Shown here piece by piece: positions 52,081 through 60,402 of a stretch of DNA of 64,000 nt; positions within the stretch are counted from its first letter, which is position 1, and each line of letters opens with the position of its first letter. Location: positions 1 to 64,000 of the forward strand of contig NZ_DATJCH010000003.1 of NCBI RefSeq assembly GCF_035514885.1, given 5' to 3'. The translations under genes and the position numbers were made by a program. Under the pieces are notes generated by a model. The model made no database searches and was not told the DNA's origin. It saw only the letters and a list, made by a program, of their open reading frames with translations. The stretch comes from Albibacterium sp035514885. Its GTDB lineage: Bacteria; Bacteroidota; Bacteroidia; Sphingobacteriales; Sphingobacteriaceae.

Positions 52081-52263
52081 ATGAAACGCTTATTCCTAAA
52101 TATCTCCCCTTATTTATTGCTTTTAGTACCGATATTTATCGCCTTGGTGGTTCTATTAGTTTATTCAGATGTAACATTAATCGAGCAAGAAACTCCATTA
52201 AATATTTCATTTATTAAAGTTCCGAATTTTAACATCATGCAGTCAATCTGTAGTCTTTTTTAA
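52081..52263 (+). CDS. Small hydrophobic protein, 60 aa
   Basis: 60 aa. One hydrophobic helix (about residues 8-28, PYLLLLVPIFIALVVLL) is followed by a short polar tail, giving a single-pass membrane or leader-like product. No family is recognised. It is treated as real because a complete -33/-7 promoter precedes it and a perfect palindrome terminator follows its stop. An alternative is that this is only a transcribed leader of unknown function. Confidence 0.5.
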   Translation: MKRLFLNISPYLLLLVPIFIALVVLLVYSDVTLIEQETPLNISFIKVPNFNIMQSICSLF

Positions 52264-52274
52264 TAAAGAAGCAC

Positions 52275-52331
52275 ATTGCTATAAACGAATAAAAGCTCCG
52301 ATAATCGGAGCTTTTATTCGTTTATAGCAAT
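52275..52331. terminator. 57-bp perfect palindrome acting as a bidirectional terminator
   Basis: Two 28-nt arms (52275-52302 and 52304-52331) are exact reverse complements around one central A. The core GCTCCGAT/ATCGGAGC is flanked by AAAA and TTTT tracts, so it can end both the plus 60-aa gene and the minus-strand sdhB. Confidence 0.9.
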
Positions 52332-52341
52332 AAGATTTTAA

Positions 52342-53112
52342 TTAGTGAACTTCTGCTTCTTTAACAATCTTCGCACTAAGATACTCTCTATTTAAAGTAG
52401 CAATATTTGATAACTTAATACCCACCGGGCATTCAGCTTCACAAGCACCGGTATTAGTACAAGAGCCAAAACCTTCTTTATCCATTTGATCTACCATAGC
52501 CTGAGCTCTTTCCTTACGCTCCGCTTGTCCCTGTGGCAATAATGCAAACTGCGACACCTTAGCACCTACAAACAACATCGCAGATGAGTTCTTACAGGCT
52601 GCAACACAAGCTCCACAAGAAATACAAGTTGCCGAGTTAAAAGCTTCATCAGCCTTAACCTTTGGAATCGGAATAATGTTCGCATCAGGCGCTCCTCCGG
52701 TATTCACTGAAACATAACCACCGGCTTGTTGAATACGGTCAAAAGCACTGCGGTCAACTGCCAAATCCTTTAATACAGGAAAAGCAGCAGCTCTCCACGG
52801 CTCTATAACAACAGTCTGTCCGTCGTGAAAGCTTCGCATATGAAGCTGACAGGTCGTTATTTGTTCTTTTGGTCCATGTGGCCTACCATTTATATATAAA
52901 GAGCACATCCCACAAATTCCTTCACGACAATCGTGATCAAAATAAATCGGGTCTTCTCCTTTATGAGTTAGTTCATCATTTACAACGTCAAGCATTTCTA
53001 GAAAAGACATATCCTCAGAAATATCCTTTGCCTCATACGTATGAAACTTACCTCGAGTATTTTCATTTTTTTGACGCCAAACTTTAAGCGTTAAATTCAT
53101 ATTTCCACTCAT
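52342..53112 (-). CDS. sdhB: Succinate dehydrogenase/fumarate reductase Fe-S subunit
   Basis: 256 aa. It carries electrons from the flavoprotein to the membrane quinone through three clusters. The [2Fe-2S] motif is CREGICGMCSLYINGR, with a later Cys in ITTCQLH. The [4Fe-4S] motif is CISCGACVAAC and the [3Fe-4S] ligands lie in SCTNTGACEAECPVGI. It is the last gene of the minus-strand sdhC-A-B operon, 55 bp after sdhA, and ends before the palindrome. The long C-terminal part fits the three-subunit Bacteroidota-type enzyme. Confidence 0.96.
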   Translation of the reverse strand: MSGNMNLTLKVWRQKNENTRGKFHTYEAKDISEDMSFLEMLDVVNDELTHKGEDPIYFDHDCREGICGMCSLYINGRPHGPKEQITTCQLHMRSFHDGQTVVIEPWRAAAFPVLKDLAVDRSAFDRIQQAGGYVSVNTGGAPDANIIPIPKVKADEAFNSATCISCGACVAACKNSSAMLFVGAKVSQFALLPQGQAERKERAQAMVDQMDKEGFGSCTNTGACEAECPVGIKLSNIATLNREYLSAKIVKEAEVH

Positions 53113-53167
53113 TTTATTTATAGATTTGAGATGTTAGGGGAAAGATTATAAATCTTTGAACTCACAC

Positions 53168-55099
53168 CTATTTATAACTACGTTGTGTTAATACAACATT
53201 TTCAAAATTTAACTCCTCTTTGTGCAATTCTTCCGGCGCATTTTCGTGATATTGCCATGCAGAAACATAAGAAAACTCTTCGTCATTACGTTTTGCTTCG
53301 CCCTCTTCTGTTTGACTTTCTACTCGGAAATGTCCTCCACAAGATTCTTTACGGTTGAAAGCATCATCAACCATCAGTTCAGCAAGTTCAAGGAAATCTG
53401 CAACTCTACCCGCTTTTTCGAGCGACTGGTTTAATTCTTCATTCTCACCAAGTACATTGACATCAGCCCAAAACTCTTTTTTTAATTCTTGAATCAGTCC
53501 CTTTGCTTTGCTTAGTCCCTCTGCAGAACGTGCCATTCCACAGTATTCCCACATAATATGTCCCAATTTCTTATGAATATCATCAACAGTTTGTTTACCC
53601 TTAAGGCTCAACAAGGTGTTAACTTTCGCTTCAACTTCAGCACGTGTTTTTTCGAAGTTAGGATGGTTGGCATCTACCGGACCAAACCCTAATTTTGCTA
53701 AATAATCACCCACAGTATAAGGGATAACGAAATAGCCATCCGCAAGTCCTTGCATCAAAGCAGATGCACCCAAACGGTTTGCTCCATGATCAGAGAAATT
53801 ACATTCTCCTAAGGCATATAAACCTGGCACGGTAGTCATCAAGTTATAATCAACCCATAAACCACCCATGGTGTAGTGAACTGCCGGATAAATCCGCATT
53901 GGTTGCTTATAAGGGTTTTCATCCGTAATCTGCATATACATATCGAACAGGTTACCATACTTTGCACGTACAGCATCTTCACCCAAACGAGCGATAGCAT
54001 CCTTAAAATCTAAATATACAGCCACGCCTGATTTGCCCACTCCTCTACCTTCATCTACCATTTCCTTGGCATTTCTAGAAGCTACATCGCGAGGAACCAG
54101 GTTACCGAAAGATGGATATTTACGTTCTAAGTAATAATCTCTGTCTTCTTCTTTAATATCGAATACCTTAATTTCTCCCCTACGCAAACGTTGAGCCATC
54201 TCCACCGTTTTTGGAACCCAAACACGACCATCATTCCTTAATGATTCTGACATTAAGGTCAGCTTCGACTGATGATCACCTGTAACCGGGATACAAGTCG
54301 GGTGAATCTGAGTATAACAAGGATTTGCGAAAAAAGCTCCGCGTTTATGTGCCCGCCAAGCAGCAGTTACATTACATCCCATTGCATTAGTCGACAAGAA
54401 GAACACATTTCCATATCCACCTGTACATAATATAACGGCATGTGCCGCATGCGATTCAATAGCTCCTGTCACCATATCACGAGTAATAACTCCGCGTGCC
54501 TGGCCATCAATGGTAACTAAATCCAACATTTCATGGCGTGTATAGCTTTGAACTGTCCCTTTTTTAATTTGACGGTTTAAAGCTGAATAAGCACCTAAAA
54601 GTAATTGTTGTCCTGTTTGACCACGAGCATAAAATGTTCGTGAGACTTGCGCTCCACCAAAAGAACGATTATCTAATAAACCACCATATTCACGTGCAAA
54701 AGGAACCCCCTGAGCCACGCATTGATCAATAATATTGGATGAAACTTCAGCTAAACGGTATGTGTTAGCTTCTCTTGAGCGATAATCTCCTCCCTTAATA
54801 GTATCATAAAACAAGCGGTAAACACTATCTCCATCATTTGGATAATTCTTAGAAGCATTAATACCTCCCTGAGCAGCAATAGAGTGAGCTCTACGTGGGC
54901 TATCCTGATAGCAAAAAGTTTTAACATTATATCCTAACTCTGCTAAAGAAGCAGCAGCAGAAGACCCCGCTAAGCCAGTTCCCACTACAATAATATTATA
55001 TTTCCGCTTATTTGCCGGATTTACTAGTTTCAGATTAAACTTATGTTTCGTCCATTTTTCAGCTAATGGGCCTTCGGGTACTTTAGAATCTAAAATCAT
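53168..55099 (-). CDS. sdhA: Succinate dehydrogenase/fumarate reductase flavoprotein subunit
   Basis: 643 aa. The catalytic subunit with covalent FAD oxidises succinate (or reduces fumarate). The dinucleotide-binding start is NIIVVGTGLAGSSAAASLAEL, the FAD-linked His region is RRAHSIAAQGGINASKNYPND, and substrate-site stretches include FANPCYTQIHPTCIPVTGDH and YPAVHYTMGGLWVDYN. A capping domain and a helical C-terminal domain complete it. Its length fits the Bacteroidota/epsilon-type enzyme. It lies between sdhC and sdhB. Confidence 0.96.
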   Translation of the reverse strand: MILDSKVPEGPLAEKWTKHKFNLKLVNPANKRKYNIIVVGTGLAGSSAAASLAELGYNVKTFCYQDSPRRAHSIAAQGGINASKNYPNDGDSVYRLFYDTIKGGDYRSREANTYRLAEVSSNIIDQCVAQGVPFAREYGGLLDNRSFGGAQVSRTFYARGQTGQQLLLGAYSALNRQIKKGTVQSYTRHEMLDLVTIDGQARGVITRDMVTGAIESHAAHAVILCTGGYGNVFFLSTNAMGCNVTAAWRAHKRGAFFANPCYTQIHPTCIPVTGDHQSKLTLMSESLRNDGRVWVPKTVEMAQRLRRGEIKVFDIKEEDRDYYLERKYPSFGNLVPRDVASRNAKEMVDEGRGVGKSGVAVYLDFKDAIARLGEDAVRAKYGNLFDMYMQITDENPYKQPMRIYPAVHYTMGGLWVDYNLMTTVPGLYALGECNFSDHGANRLGASALMQGLADGYFVIPYTVGDYLAKLGFGPVDANHPNFEKTRAEVEAKVNTLLSLKGKQTVDDIHKKLGHIMWEYCGMARSAEGLSKAKGLIQELKKEFWADVNVLGENEELNQSLEKAGRVADFLELAELMVDDAFNRKESCGGHFRVESQTEEGEAKRNDEEFSYVSAWQYHENAPEELHKEELNFENVVLTQRSYK

Positions 55100-55128
55100 T
55101 TTGAATATTTTATTTTCAGCATTTCATG

Positions 55129-55908
55129 CTAACCATTAATAACAAAGAAGGAATATAAAGGCATAGCAGCAAACAACAATGGAATCAGTATGCCAAATAT
55201 CCAAAAACCTATTGCCCCAATAAGCGGAGCATAGCGATTATGATCAAAACCAAGGGTCTGAAAAGCAGACCTAAATCCATGTGCCAGGTGAAAACCTAGC
55301 GCAATCATTGCTAACACATAAAATGCTACCAAATACCAGCTCTGGAACGAAAAGTTTACTTGCTTATATAAATCCTTTGCAACCATAATTTCAGAACCAT
55401 TATCAATGTATTTCACAAAATCATGAAACTCAGCAGCAGGAACGTCCCGAACAGAAGTCTCTCCTGTTTGAATATTTGTGGTATATTCTACATAAGGAAC
55501 TTCTCCCCAATGATATTGGTACCAGAAATTACTCATATGAGTTACCAAGAAGATAAGAATAATAGTCCCCAAAAGACCCATATTCCGTGAATTCCAGGTG
55601 CTGTTTGCTGCACCATTATAAGATGCATATGCAATTGGTCTCGCCTTTCTATTACGATAAGTAATGATTAAAGCATAGAGCGCGTGCAAAATGAAAGTTG
55701 CATATAACAAATATGAAACAACTTTAATTGGTGCAAAATGGGTCATGAAATAGGCATATTCATTAAATGCCAGACCGCCATCACTCTTGAATAATTGAAG
55801 ATTCCCAACCAAGTGCACTACCAGGAATAAACTTAAAAATATCCCTGTCAAACTCATGATTAGCTTCTTCCCTATTGTGGAAGAAAATAATTGATTGAAA
55901 CGACTCAT
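55129..55908 (-). CDS. sdhC: Succinate dehydrogenase cytochrome b subunit
   Basis: 259 aa, with five hydrophobic helices, one large membrane subunit replacing separate SdhC and SdhD. Conserved His that can ligate the two haems b include LFLVVHLVGNLQLF, FILHALYALII, FLVTHMSNFWYQYH and GFHLAHGFRSAFQ. It takes electrons from SdhB to menaquinone. The loop between helices 3 and 4 is longer than in many homologues (VEYTTNIQTGETSVRDV). It is first in the operon; a possible -7 element is at 55938-55945. Confidence 0.93.
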   Translation of the reverse strand: MSRFNQLFSSTIGKKLIMSLTGIFLSLFLVVHLVGNLQLFKSDGGLAFNEYAYFMTHFAPIKVVSYLLYATFILHALYALIITYRNRKARPIAYASYNGAANSTWNSRNMGLLGTIILIFLVTHMSNFWYQYHWGEVPYVEYTTNIQTGETSVRDVPAAEFHDFVKYIDNGSEIMVAKDLYKQVNFSFQSWYLVAFYVLAMIALGFHLAHGFRSAFQTLGFDHNRYAPLIGAIGFWIFGILIPLLFAAMPLYSFFVING

Positions 55909-55937
55909 TTTTATGGCTTGTTTTTAATTATGGTAAG

Positions 55938-55945
55938 CAAAATTA
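55938..55945 (-). promoter_or_regulatory. Possible -7 element for sdhCAB
   Basis: The minus strand reads TAATTTTG (TAnnTTTG) about 30 bp before the sdhC ATG at 55908; no -33 is evident. Confidence 0.4.
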
Positions 55946-56010
55946 TCCATTTGATTTCCATATAGCTAAAGTTTTATTAAAAATAAACCAATTTAGAATA
56001 ATTCTAAGGA

Positions 56011-56046
56011 AAAAACAAAAAAAGCCGTACTAACAAGTACGGCTTT
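56011..56046 (-). terminator. Intrinsic terminator of the htrA/degP gene
   Basis: An 11-bp stem AAAGCCGTACT (56021-56031) / AGTACGGCTTT (56036-56046) is followed by a T-rich run on the minus strand, 22 bp past the protease stop. It separates the gene from sdhCAB. Confidence 0.88.
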
Positions 56047-56067
56047 AAAAACAAAAACTAAATTTAA

Positions 56068-57612
56068 TTATTTTGTAGGGAAGGTCATTTCTACACGGCC
56101 TCCGTCAGGAGAAATCCCTTTAATATTAATCATAGAAGATCTTGATTTGCTCAATGCATCCTCAATCTGATCGATATTATTAATAGCAACGCCATTAATA
56201 CTGGTAATGATCAATCCACGAGGAACACCGTATTGAGAGAACAATCCATCTTTTCTTACAGCAGAAACTACAACTCCCGAAGATATTCCCAGTTCCTTCT
56301 TACGATCAGTCGGAATGGTACTGAATCCAGCTCCAAGATCATTGTATAGTTGGGTTGCACTCTTACTAGTACTTGCGGAAGCGGAAGGCATAGAAGATGC
56401 GGCATCCTGTAAAGTAACTGTTGTTTTATGAGTCTTACCATCACGCAAATAAGTTAATTCAATCTTATCGCCAGGTCTCATCCGACCAACATGCTCTTGC
56501 AAAACGGAAGATGCAGTAATCACACGTCCATCGATTTGAGTAATAATATCCCCTTTTTTAATTCCTGCTTTTTCAGCTCCTCCTTGAACAACCACATTCT
56601 GAACATACAAACCATTATATTCAGAGATATCCAGACTTTTAGCTACATCCGGGTCAAGTTCGGTAAATGTAATACCAACAAAACCACGTTTTACTTCACC
56701 AAATTCTTTAAAGTCATTGGCTATTTTTTTTACTAGGTTTACAGGAATCGCAAAACCATAACCTGCATAATAGCCGGTTTGAGAAGCAATTGCTGCATTA
56801 ATACCAATTAACTCGCCATTGGCATTCACCAAAGCACCACCACTATTACCACGGTTAATTACGGCATCCGTCTGAATAAAAGACTCAATGGCTGCACTTA
56901 CGGGCACCTCATCCGGATTATTATAATATTGTTGTTGACGTTCCTCTTGCCCTAATAAATTTAAGGCACGACCTTTTGCACTAACAATACCTGCTGTTAC
57001 GGTTGATTCCAATCCCAATGGATAACCTACCGCCAGCACCCACTCACCAATATTTACGGCATCCGAATCACCTAATTTAACAATAGGAAGAGGGCCTGAA
57101 GCGCTAACTTTCAACAATGCTAAATCAGTATTAGGGTCACGTCCAATCAACTTAGCTTCAAACACGCGTTTATCAGTCAATTTGATTTCTATTTTGGAAG
57201 CATTTTCCACAACATGATTATTTGTAACAATATACCCATCCGTAGAAATTATTACTCCCGATCCTGATGCGCGCGATGGTTGTGCTTGTTGCTGACGACC
57301 TCTTGGTGTTCCGAAGAAATCCTGAAACATATCAAAAGGACTTGCCGGACCTTGTTGTCTGTTCGATGCCGAACTAGGCTCATACGTAGTTACAATATGC
57401 ACTACCGCTGGAGCAACTGCGGCACTAGCTTGTGTAAAATCCGGATTCCCGGTAGATGAACTTATTTTCGTCGGATTGTTTGCAAAATAAACTTTCTGAC
57501 TCTCTTCAAAACTCATCTTATTCAATTGTGTGTTCTCAAACAGCTTATAACCACCAACTGCAAGGAGTCCCCCAAGCATAGCGATTAAAAGTGTATATCC
57601 AATCTTTCTCAT
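56068..57612 (-). CDS. DegP/HtrA-family periplasmic serine protease (Do-like)
   Basis: 514 aa. An N-terminal signal or anchor helix (about 6-23) places the rest in the periplasm. The trypsin-like domain shows the catalytic triad: His in IVTNNHVVENASK, Asp in DPNTDLALLKV and Ser in NRGNSGGALVNANG. Two PDZ domains follow (about 305-400 and 415-510), with GIKKGDIITQIDGRVI and GVPRGLIITSINGVAI. A Gln-rich stretch (RGRQQQAQPSRASGSG) is in the LA-loop region. It degrades or refolds misfolded envelope proteins. DegP and DegQ are not distinguished, so no symbol is given. Confidence 0.93.
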   Translation of the reverse strand: MRKIGYTLLIAMLGGLLAVGGYKLFENTQLNKMSFEESQKVYFANNPTKISSSTGNPDFTQASAAVAPAVVHIVTTYEPSSASNRQQGPASPFDMFQDFFGTPRGRQQQAQPSRASGSGVIISTDGYIVTNNHVVENASKIEIKLTDKRVFEAKLIGRDPNTDLALLKVSASGPLPIVKLGDSDAVNIGEWVLAVGYPLGLESTVTAGIVSAKGRALNLLGQEERQQQYYNNPDEVPVSAAIESFIQTDAVINRGNSGGALVNANGELIGINAAIASQTGYYAGYGFAIPVNLVKKIANDFKEFGEVKRGFVGITFTELDPDVAKSLDISEYNGLYVQNVVVQGGAEKAGIKKGDIITQIDGRVITASSVLQEHVGRMRPGDKIELTYLRDGKTHKTTVTLQDAASSMPSASASTSKSATQLYNDLGAGFSTIPTDRKKELGISSGVVVSAVRKDGLFSQYGVPRGLIITSINGVAINNIDQIEDALSKSRSSMINIKGISPDGGRVEMTFPTK

Positions 57613-57797
57613 ATTTATAATTATTAAGTATTTTTGTTATAAAGATTCACCAAAATAAAGGTATCTCTTTGAATAGATACAAATTTACTGCCAAAGGCCA
57701 CGAATTGCAAACGTAAAACAGGCCATTTCTGTTAAAAAATGTTAAAGAAACCTGCTTAAACATTTAAACTAAAAATCTTCTATTCAATTATTTGTTT

Positions 57798-57805
57798 TAT
57801 TTTTG
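57798..57805 (+). promoter_or_regulatory. -7 element just upstream of the dapF start
   Basis: TATTTTTG (TAnnTTTG) ends 6 nt before ATG 57812. It contains the TTG at 57803, which is therefore unlikely to be the initiator. Confidence 0.5.
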
Positions 57806-57811
57806 ATTACT

Positions 57812-58603
57812 ATGAGTTCACACACATTTCATAAATACCAAGGAGCCGGAAATGACTTCATTATAATCGATAATCGCAACCTGAAATTTACAGAAAATAA
57901 TCCGCAAAAGATCGCTCAATTATGTGATCGTAGATTTGGTATCGGCGCTGATGGCTTTATGCTTTTGCAGAACTCAGAGGAAGCAGACTTTGAGATGGTC
58001 TATTACAATGCAGACGGAAATCTAGGTAGCATGTGTGGCAATGGCGGACGGTGTATCGTCGCTTTTGCCAAAAATCAAGGCATCATTTCTAATAGTACTC
58101 GTTTCTTAGCTGTGGATGGAATTCACGAAGCCTCTATTGATCAGGCAGGCACGTGGGTTTCACTAAAAATGAATGACGTGAATAACATCGATAGCGATGG
58201 AAATGACTATATCCTGAACACAGGATCCCCTCATTATGTGAAGATTGTATCCGATCTGGAAACGATGGATGTTGCTACAGAAGGAGCTTCCATTCGAAAT
58301 CAAGACACCTATCGTCAGGAAGGCATCAATGTTAACTTCACAAGTCCGGAAGACAATGGTTATTTCGTAAGAACGTTTGAACGAGGAGTAGAAGATGAGA
58401 CTCTTGCTTGTGGAACCGGCGTAACCGCTGTAGCTTTAGCCATGGCTAAGCACAATCAGCAACAAGGTGAAATTGAAACTCCTATACGGGCACTTGGAGG
58501 AAATCTCCTGATTCGCTTCCATGCAAGCGATAACCACTACTCTAATATCTTTCTGGAAGGACCAGCCAAATTCGTCTTCAGGGGAACTATTGACCTTAGC
58601 TAA
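57812..58603 (+). CDS. dapF: Diaminopimelate epimerase
   Basis: 263 aa from ATG 57812 (MSSHTFHKYQGAGNDFIIID), the family-like start. DapF interconverts LL- and meso-DAP for lysine and cell wall. It needs two active-site Cys: the first is in GSMCGNGGRCIVAFA, the second in DETLACGTGVTAVALAMA. The substrate loop NADGNLGS precedes the first. The protein is cytoplasmic and of normal length. Its neighbour is a lamin-tail lipoprotein 62 bp later. Confidence 0.96.
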   Translation: MSSHTFHKYQGAGNDFIIIDNRNLKFTENNPQKIAQLCDRRFGIGADGFMLLQNSEEADFEMVYYNADGNLGSMCGNGGRCIVAFAKNQGIISNSTRFLAVDGIHEASIDQAGTWVSLKMNDVNNIDSDGNDYILNTGSPHYVKIVSDLETMDVATEGASIRNQDTYRQEGINVNFTSPEDNGYFVRTFERGVEDETLACGTGVTAVALAMAKHNQQQGEIETPIRALGGNLLIRFHASDNHYSNIFLEGPAKFVFRGTIDLS

Positions 58604-58665
58604 AATCATTAATAGCACGCTAGCTATCAAATTGCTTTCTACCTTAAGCCTTAAACTCATCGTAT

Positions 58666-59607
58666 ATGTTGAAGGTAAAGGTTATCGTAGCACTATTTCT
58701 CTTAGTCATTGTATCAGCATGCAATAAGGATAGACTAATATCCATGGATAATTCTCCTACAGATTCAACGGATGAATTTGCAGGCATCCTAATCAGTGAA
58801 ATCCTTGTCGACCCCAAAAAGGATGGAGTAGAATTTGTTGAAATCTACAATAATTCAAATCAGACTATTAGCCTTCATTCTCTTCAGCTCGCAAGCATTA
58901 ATTCTTCGGGTAAAAGAAGCAAGCTCCATGCTGTTGATAATTCAAACTCATACATTTCTCCATTCAGCTATAAGCTCCTCAGCAAAGATTCAGAAAAAGT
59001 GCAAGCTCAATATCCTTTTCAAAGCAAAAACTCTTTTCATGACATGCCATCCTTTCCGGTTCTTACAAACAACCAGGGAGCAGTCGTCCTGTTCATGAAT
59101 GAGGTGGCAATTGATAGCCTCCACTACAATTTAGCTATGCACAATCGCTTTATAAAAGATGCAAAAGGTGTCTCTTTAGAAAGAGTGAGTTTCCACAGAG
59201 CAGGTCACCTTGCAGGAAACTTTTCATCAGCGGCAGCAAGCAATGGTTATGCAACTCCCGGCTATCAGAATTCTCAGGCCGAAAACAATGAACCAATCCC
59301 CAAAACAATCTTTCTTAATGAAAAAACTTTTAATCCAAACCAACGCAAACCATTAACAATCAACATACACCTTCCTTTAGGTGGCAAAATGACTAGCATT
59401 CATATTTATAATTCAAAAGGCATCAACATCCGAAGTCTTGCAAAGAATCAACTAATGGGAACGAAAGAACAATTCAGCTGGAATGGCAAGGATGATAAAA
59501 ACCAAACACTATCTACCGGCGTCTATTACATCTATGTAGAAATTTTCGACAGTGATGGTTTCTTTAAGACTCATAAGGAGAGCTTCATTCTTGTCAACAA
59601 AATTTGA
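58666..59607 (+). CDS. Lipoprotein with a lamin-tail domain and a FlgD-like C-terminal domain
   Basis: 313 aa. A signal peptide ends in a lipobox (VIVSAC, Cys about 19). Residues about 39-140 form a lamin-tail (LTD) domain (ILISEILVDPKKDGVEFVEIYNNS, then ISPFSYKLLSKDS). The C-terminal part (about 225-313) has FNPNQRKPLTINIHLP and GKDDKNQTLSTGVYYIYVEIF, a FlgD-like Ig fold seen in Bacteroidota surface proteins. It is probably an outer-membrane lipoprotein of unknown function, expressed from its own promoter or with dapF. Confidence 0.82.
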   Translation: MLKVKVIVALFLLVIVSACNKDRLISMDNSPTDSTDEFAGILISEILVDPKKDGVEFVEIYNNSNQTISLHSLQLASINSSGKRSKLHAVDNSNSYISPFSYKLLSKDSEKVQAQYPFQSKNSFHDMPSFPVLTNNQGAVVLFMNEVAIDSLHYNLAMHNRFIKDAKGVSLERVSFHRAGHLAGNFSSAAASNGYATPGYQNSQAENNEPIPKTIFLNEKTFNPNQRKPLTINIHLPLGGKMTSIHIYNSKGINIRSLAKNQLMGTKEQFSWNGKDDKNQTLSTGVYYIYVEIFDSDGFFKTHKESFILVNKI

Positions 59608-59636
59608 AGCCCATTCTATTTTATTTCCAAAAAGTA

Positions 59637-59644
59637 TATATTTG
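59637..59644 (+). promoter_or_regulatory. -7 element abutting the yebC start (leaderless candidate)
   Basis: TATATTTG (TAnnTTTG) ends 4 nt before ATG 59649. Confidence 0.55.
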
Positions 59645-59648
59645 CCAC

Positions 59649-60371
59649 ATGGGAAGAGCATTCGAATTTAGAAAAGAAAGAAAGTTTAAGCGTTGGTCAA
59701 AAATGGCAATCCAATTTACCCGTTTGGGGAAAGAAATTGCCATGGCAGTAAAAGAGTCCGGGCCTCACCCTGAAACAAATTCACGTTTGCGTACCGTAAT
59801 CCAAAATGCGAAAGCGGTAAACATGCCCAAAGACCGGATAGAAGCAGCGATCAAAAGAGCTTCTGAGAAAGATGCAAGTACCTACGAAGAACATATCTAC
59901 GAAGGTTATGCACCACATGGGATTGCTATACTAATTGAAACAGCTACCGATAATATCAACAGAACGGTTGCCAATGTTCGCAGCTACCTAACAAAGGCGG
60001 GAGGTTCACTAGGAAAAACAGGCTCTCTCGATTTCATCTTCAGTCGTAAATCCATGTTTCGCTTTAAAGCAGATGAGAACATTGATCTTGAAGAATTAGA
60101 ACTGGAATTAATTGACGGAGGATTAGAAGAGCTTTATATCGAGGACGATGAAGACGGAAATGATATTGCTGTTGTTCAAACCTCCTTTGAAGATTTCGGA
60201 ACCATGCAAAAACTACTGGAAGCAAAAGGCTTAGAGGTTATTGCAAAATTAGAGCGGATTACATTATCCACTATAGAAATATCTGAAGAAGATGCAGCCG
60301 AAATCCTCAAACTAATCGATAAAATCGAAGAGGACGATGATGTTCAAGCCGTTTATCATAACATGGCTTAA
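59649..60371 (+). CDS. YebC/PmpR-family transcriptional or translation-associated regulator
   Basis: 240 aa from ATG 59649 (MGRAFEFRKERKFKRW), the invariant family start; the frame extends to 59604 but those residues overlap the promoter. The protein has three domains; visible conserved parts are RWSKMAIQFTRLGKEIAMAVKESG, TNSRLRTVIQNAKAVNMPKDRIEAAIKRA, then EGYAPHGIAILIETATDN. Classic annotation is a DNA-binding regulator; YebC homologues have also been linked to relieving ribosome stalling at proline-rich sequences. It precedes trhO in convergent orientation. Confidence 0.92.
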   Translation: MGRAFEFRKERKFKRWSKMAIQFTRLGKEIAMAVKESGPHPETNSRLRTVIQNAKAVNMPKDRIEAAIKRASEKDASTYEEHIYEGYAPHGIAILIETATDNINRTVANVRSYLTKAGGSLGKTGSLDFIFSRKSMFRFKADENIDLEELELELIDGGLEELYIEDDEDGNDIAVVQTSFEDFGTMQKLLEAKGLEVIAKLERITLSTIEISEEDAAEILKLIDKIEEDDDVQAVYHNMA

Positions 60372-60379
60372 TCATAATC

Positions 60380-60402
60380 AGGCATAGAGCTTCTCTATGC
60401 CT
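60380..60402. terminator. Hairpin between yebC and trhO
   Basis: A 10-bp stem AGGCATAGAG (60380-60389) / CTCTATGCCT (60393-60402) has a 3-nt loop and overlaps the trhO stop codon. It serves the two convergent genes. Confidence 0.6.

Noticed and set aside
59604..59648. Longer yebC start
   Set aside because: The added codons overlap the -7 element and the family starts at MGRAFEF, so ATG 59649 is preferred.
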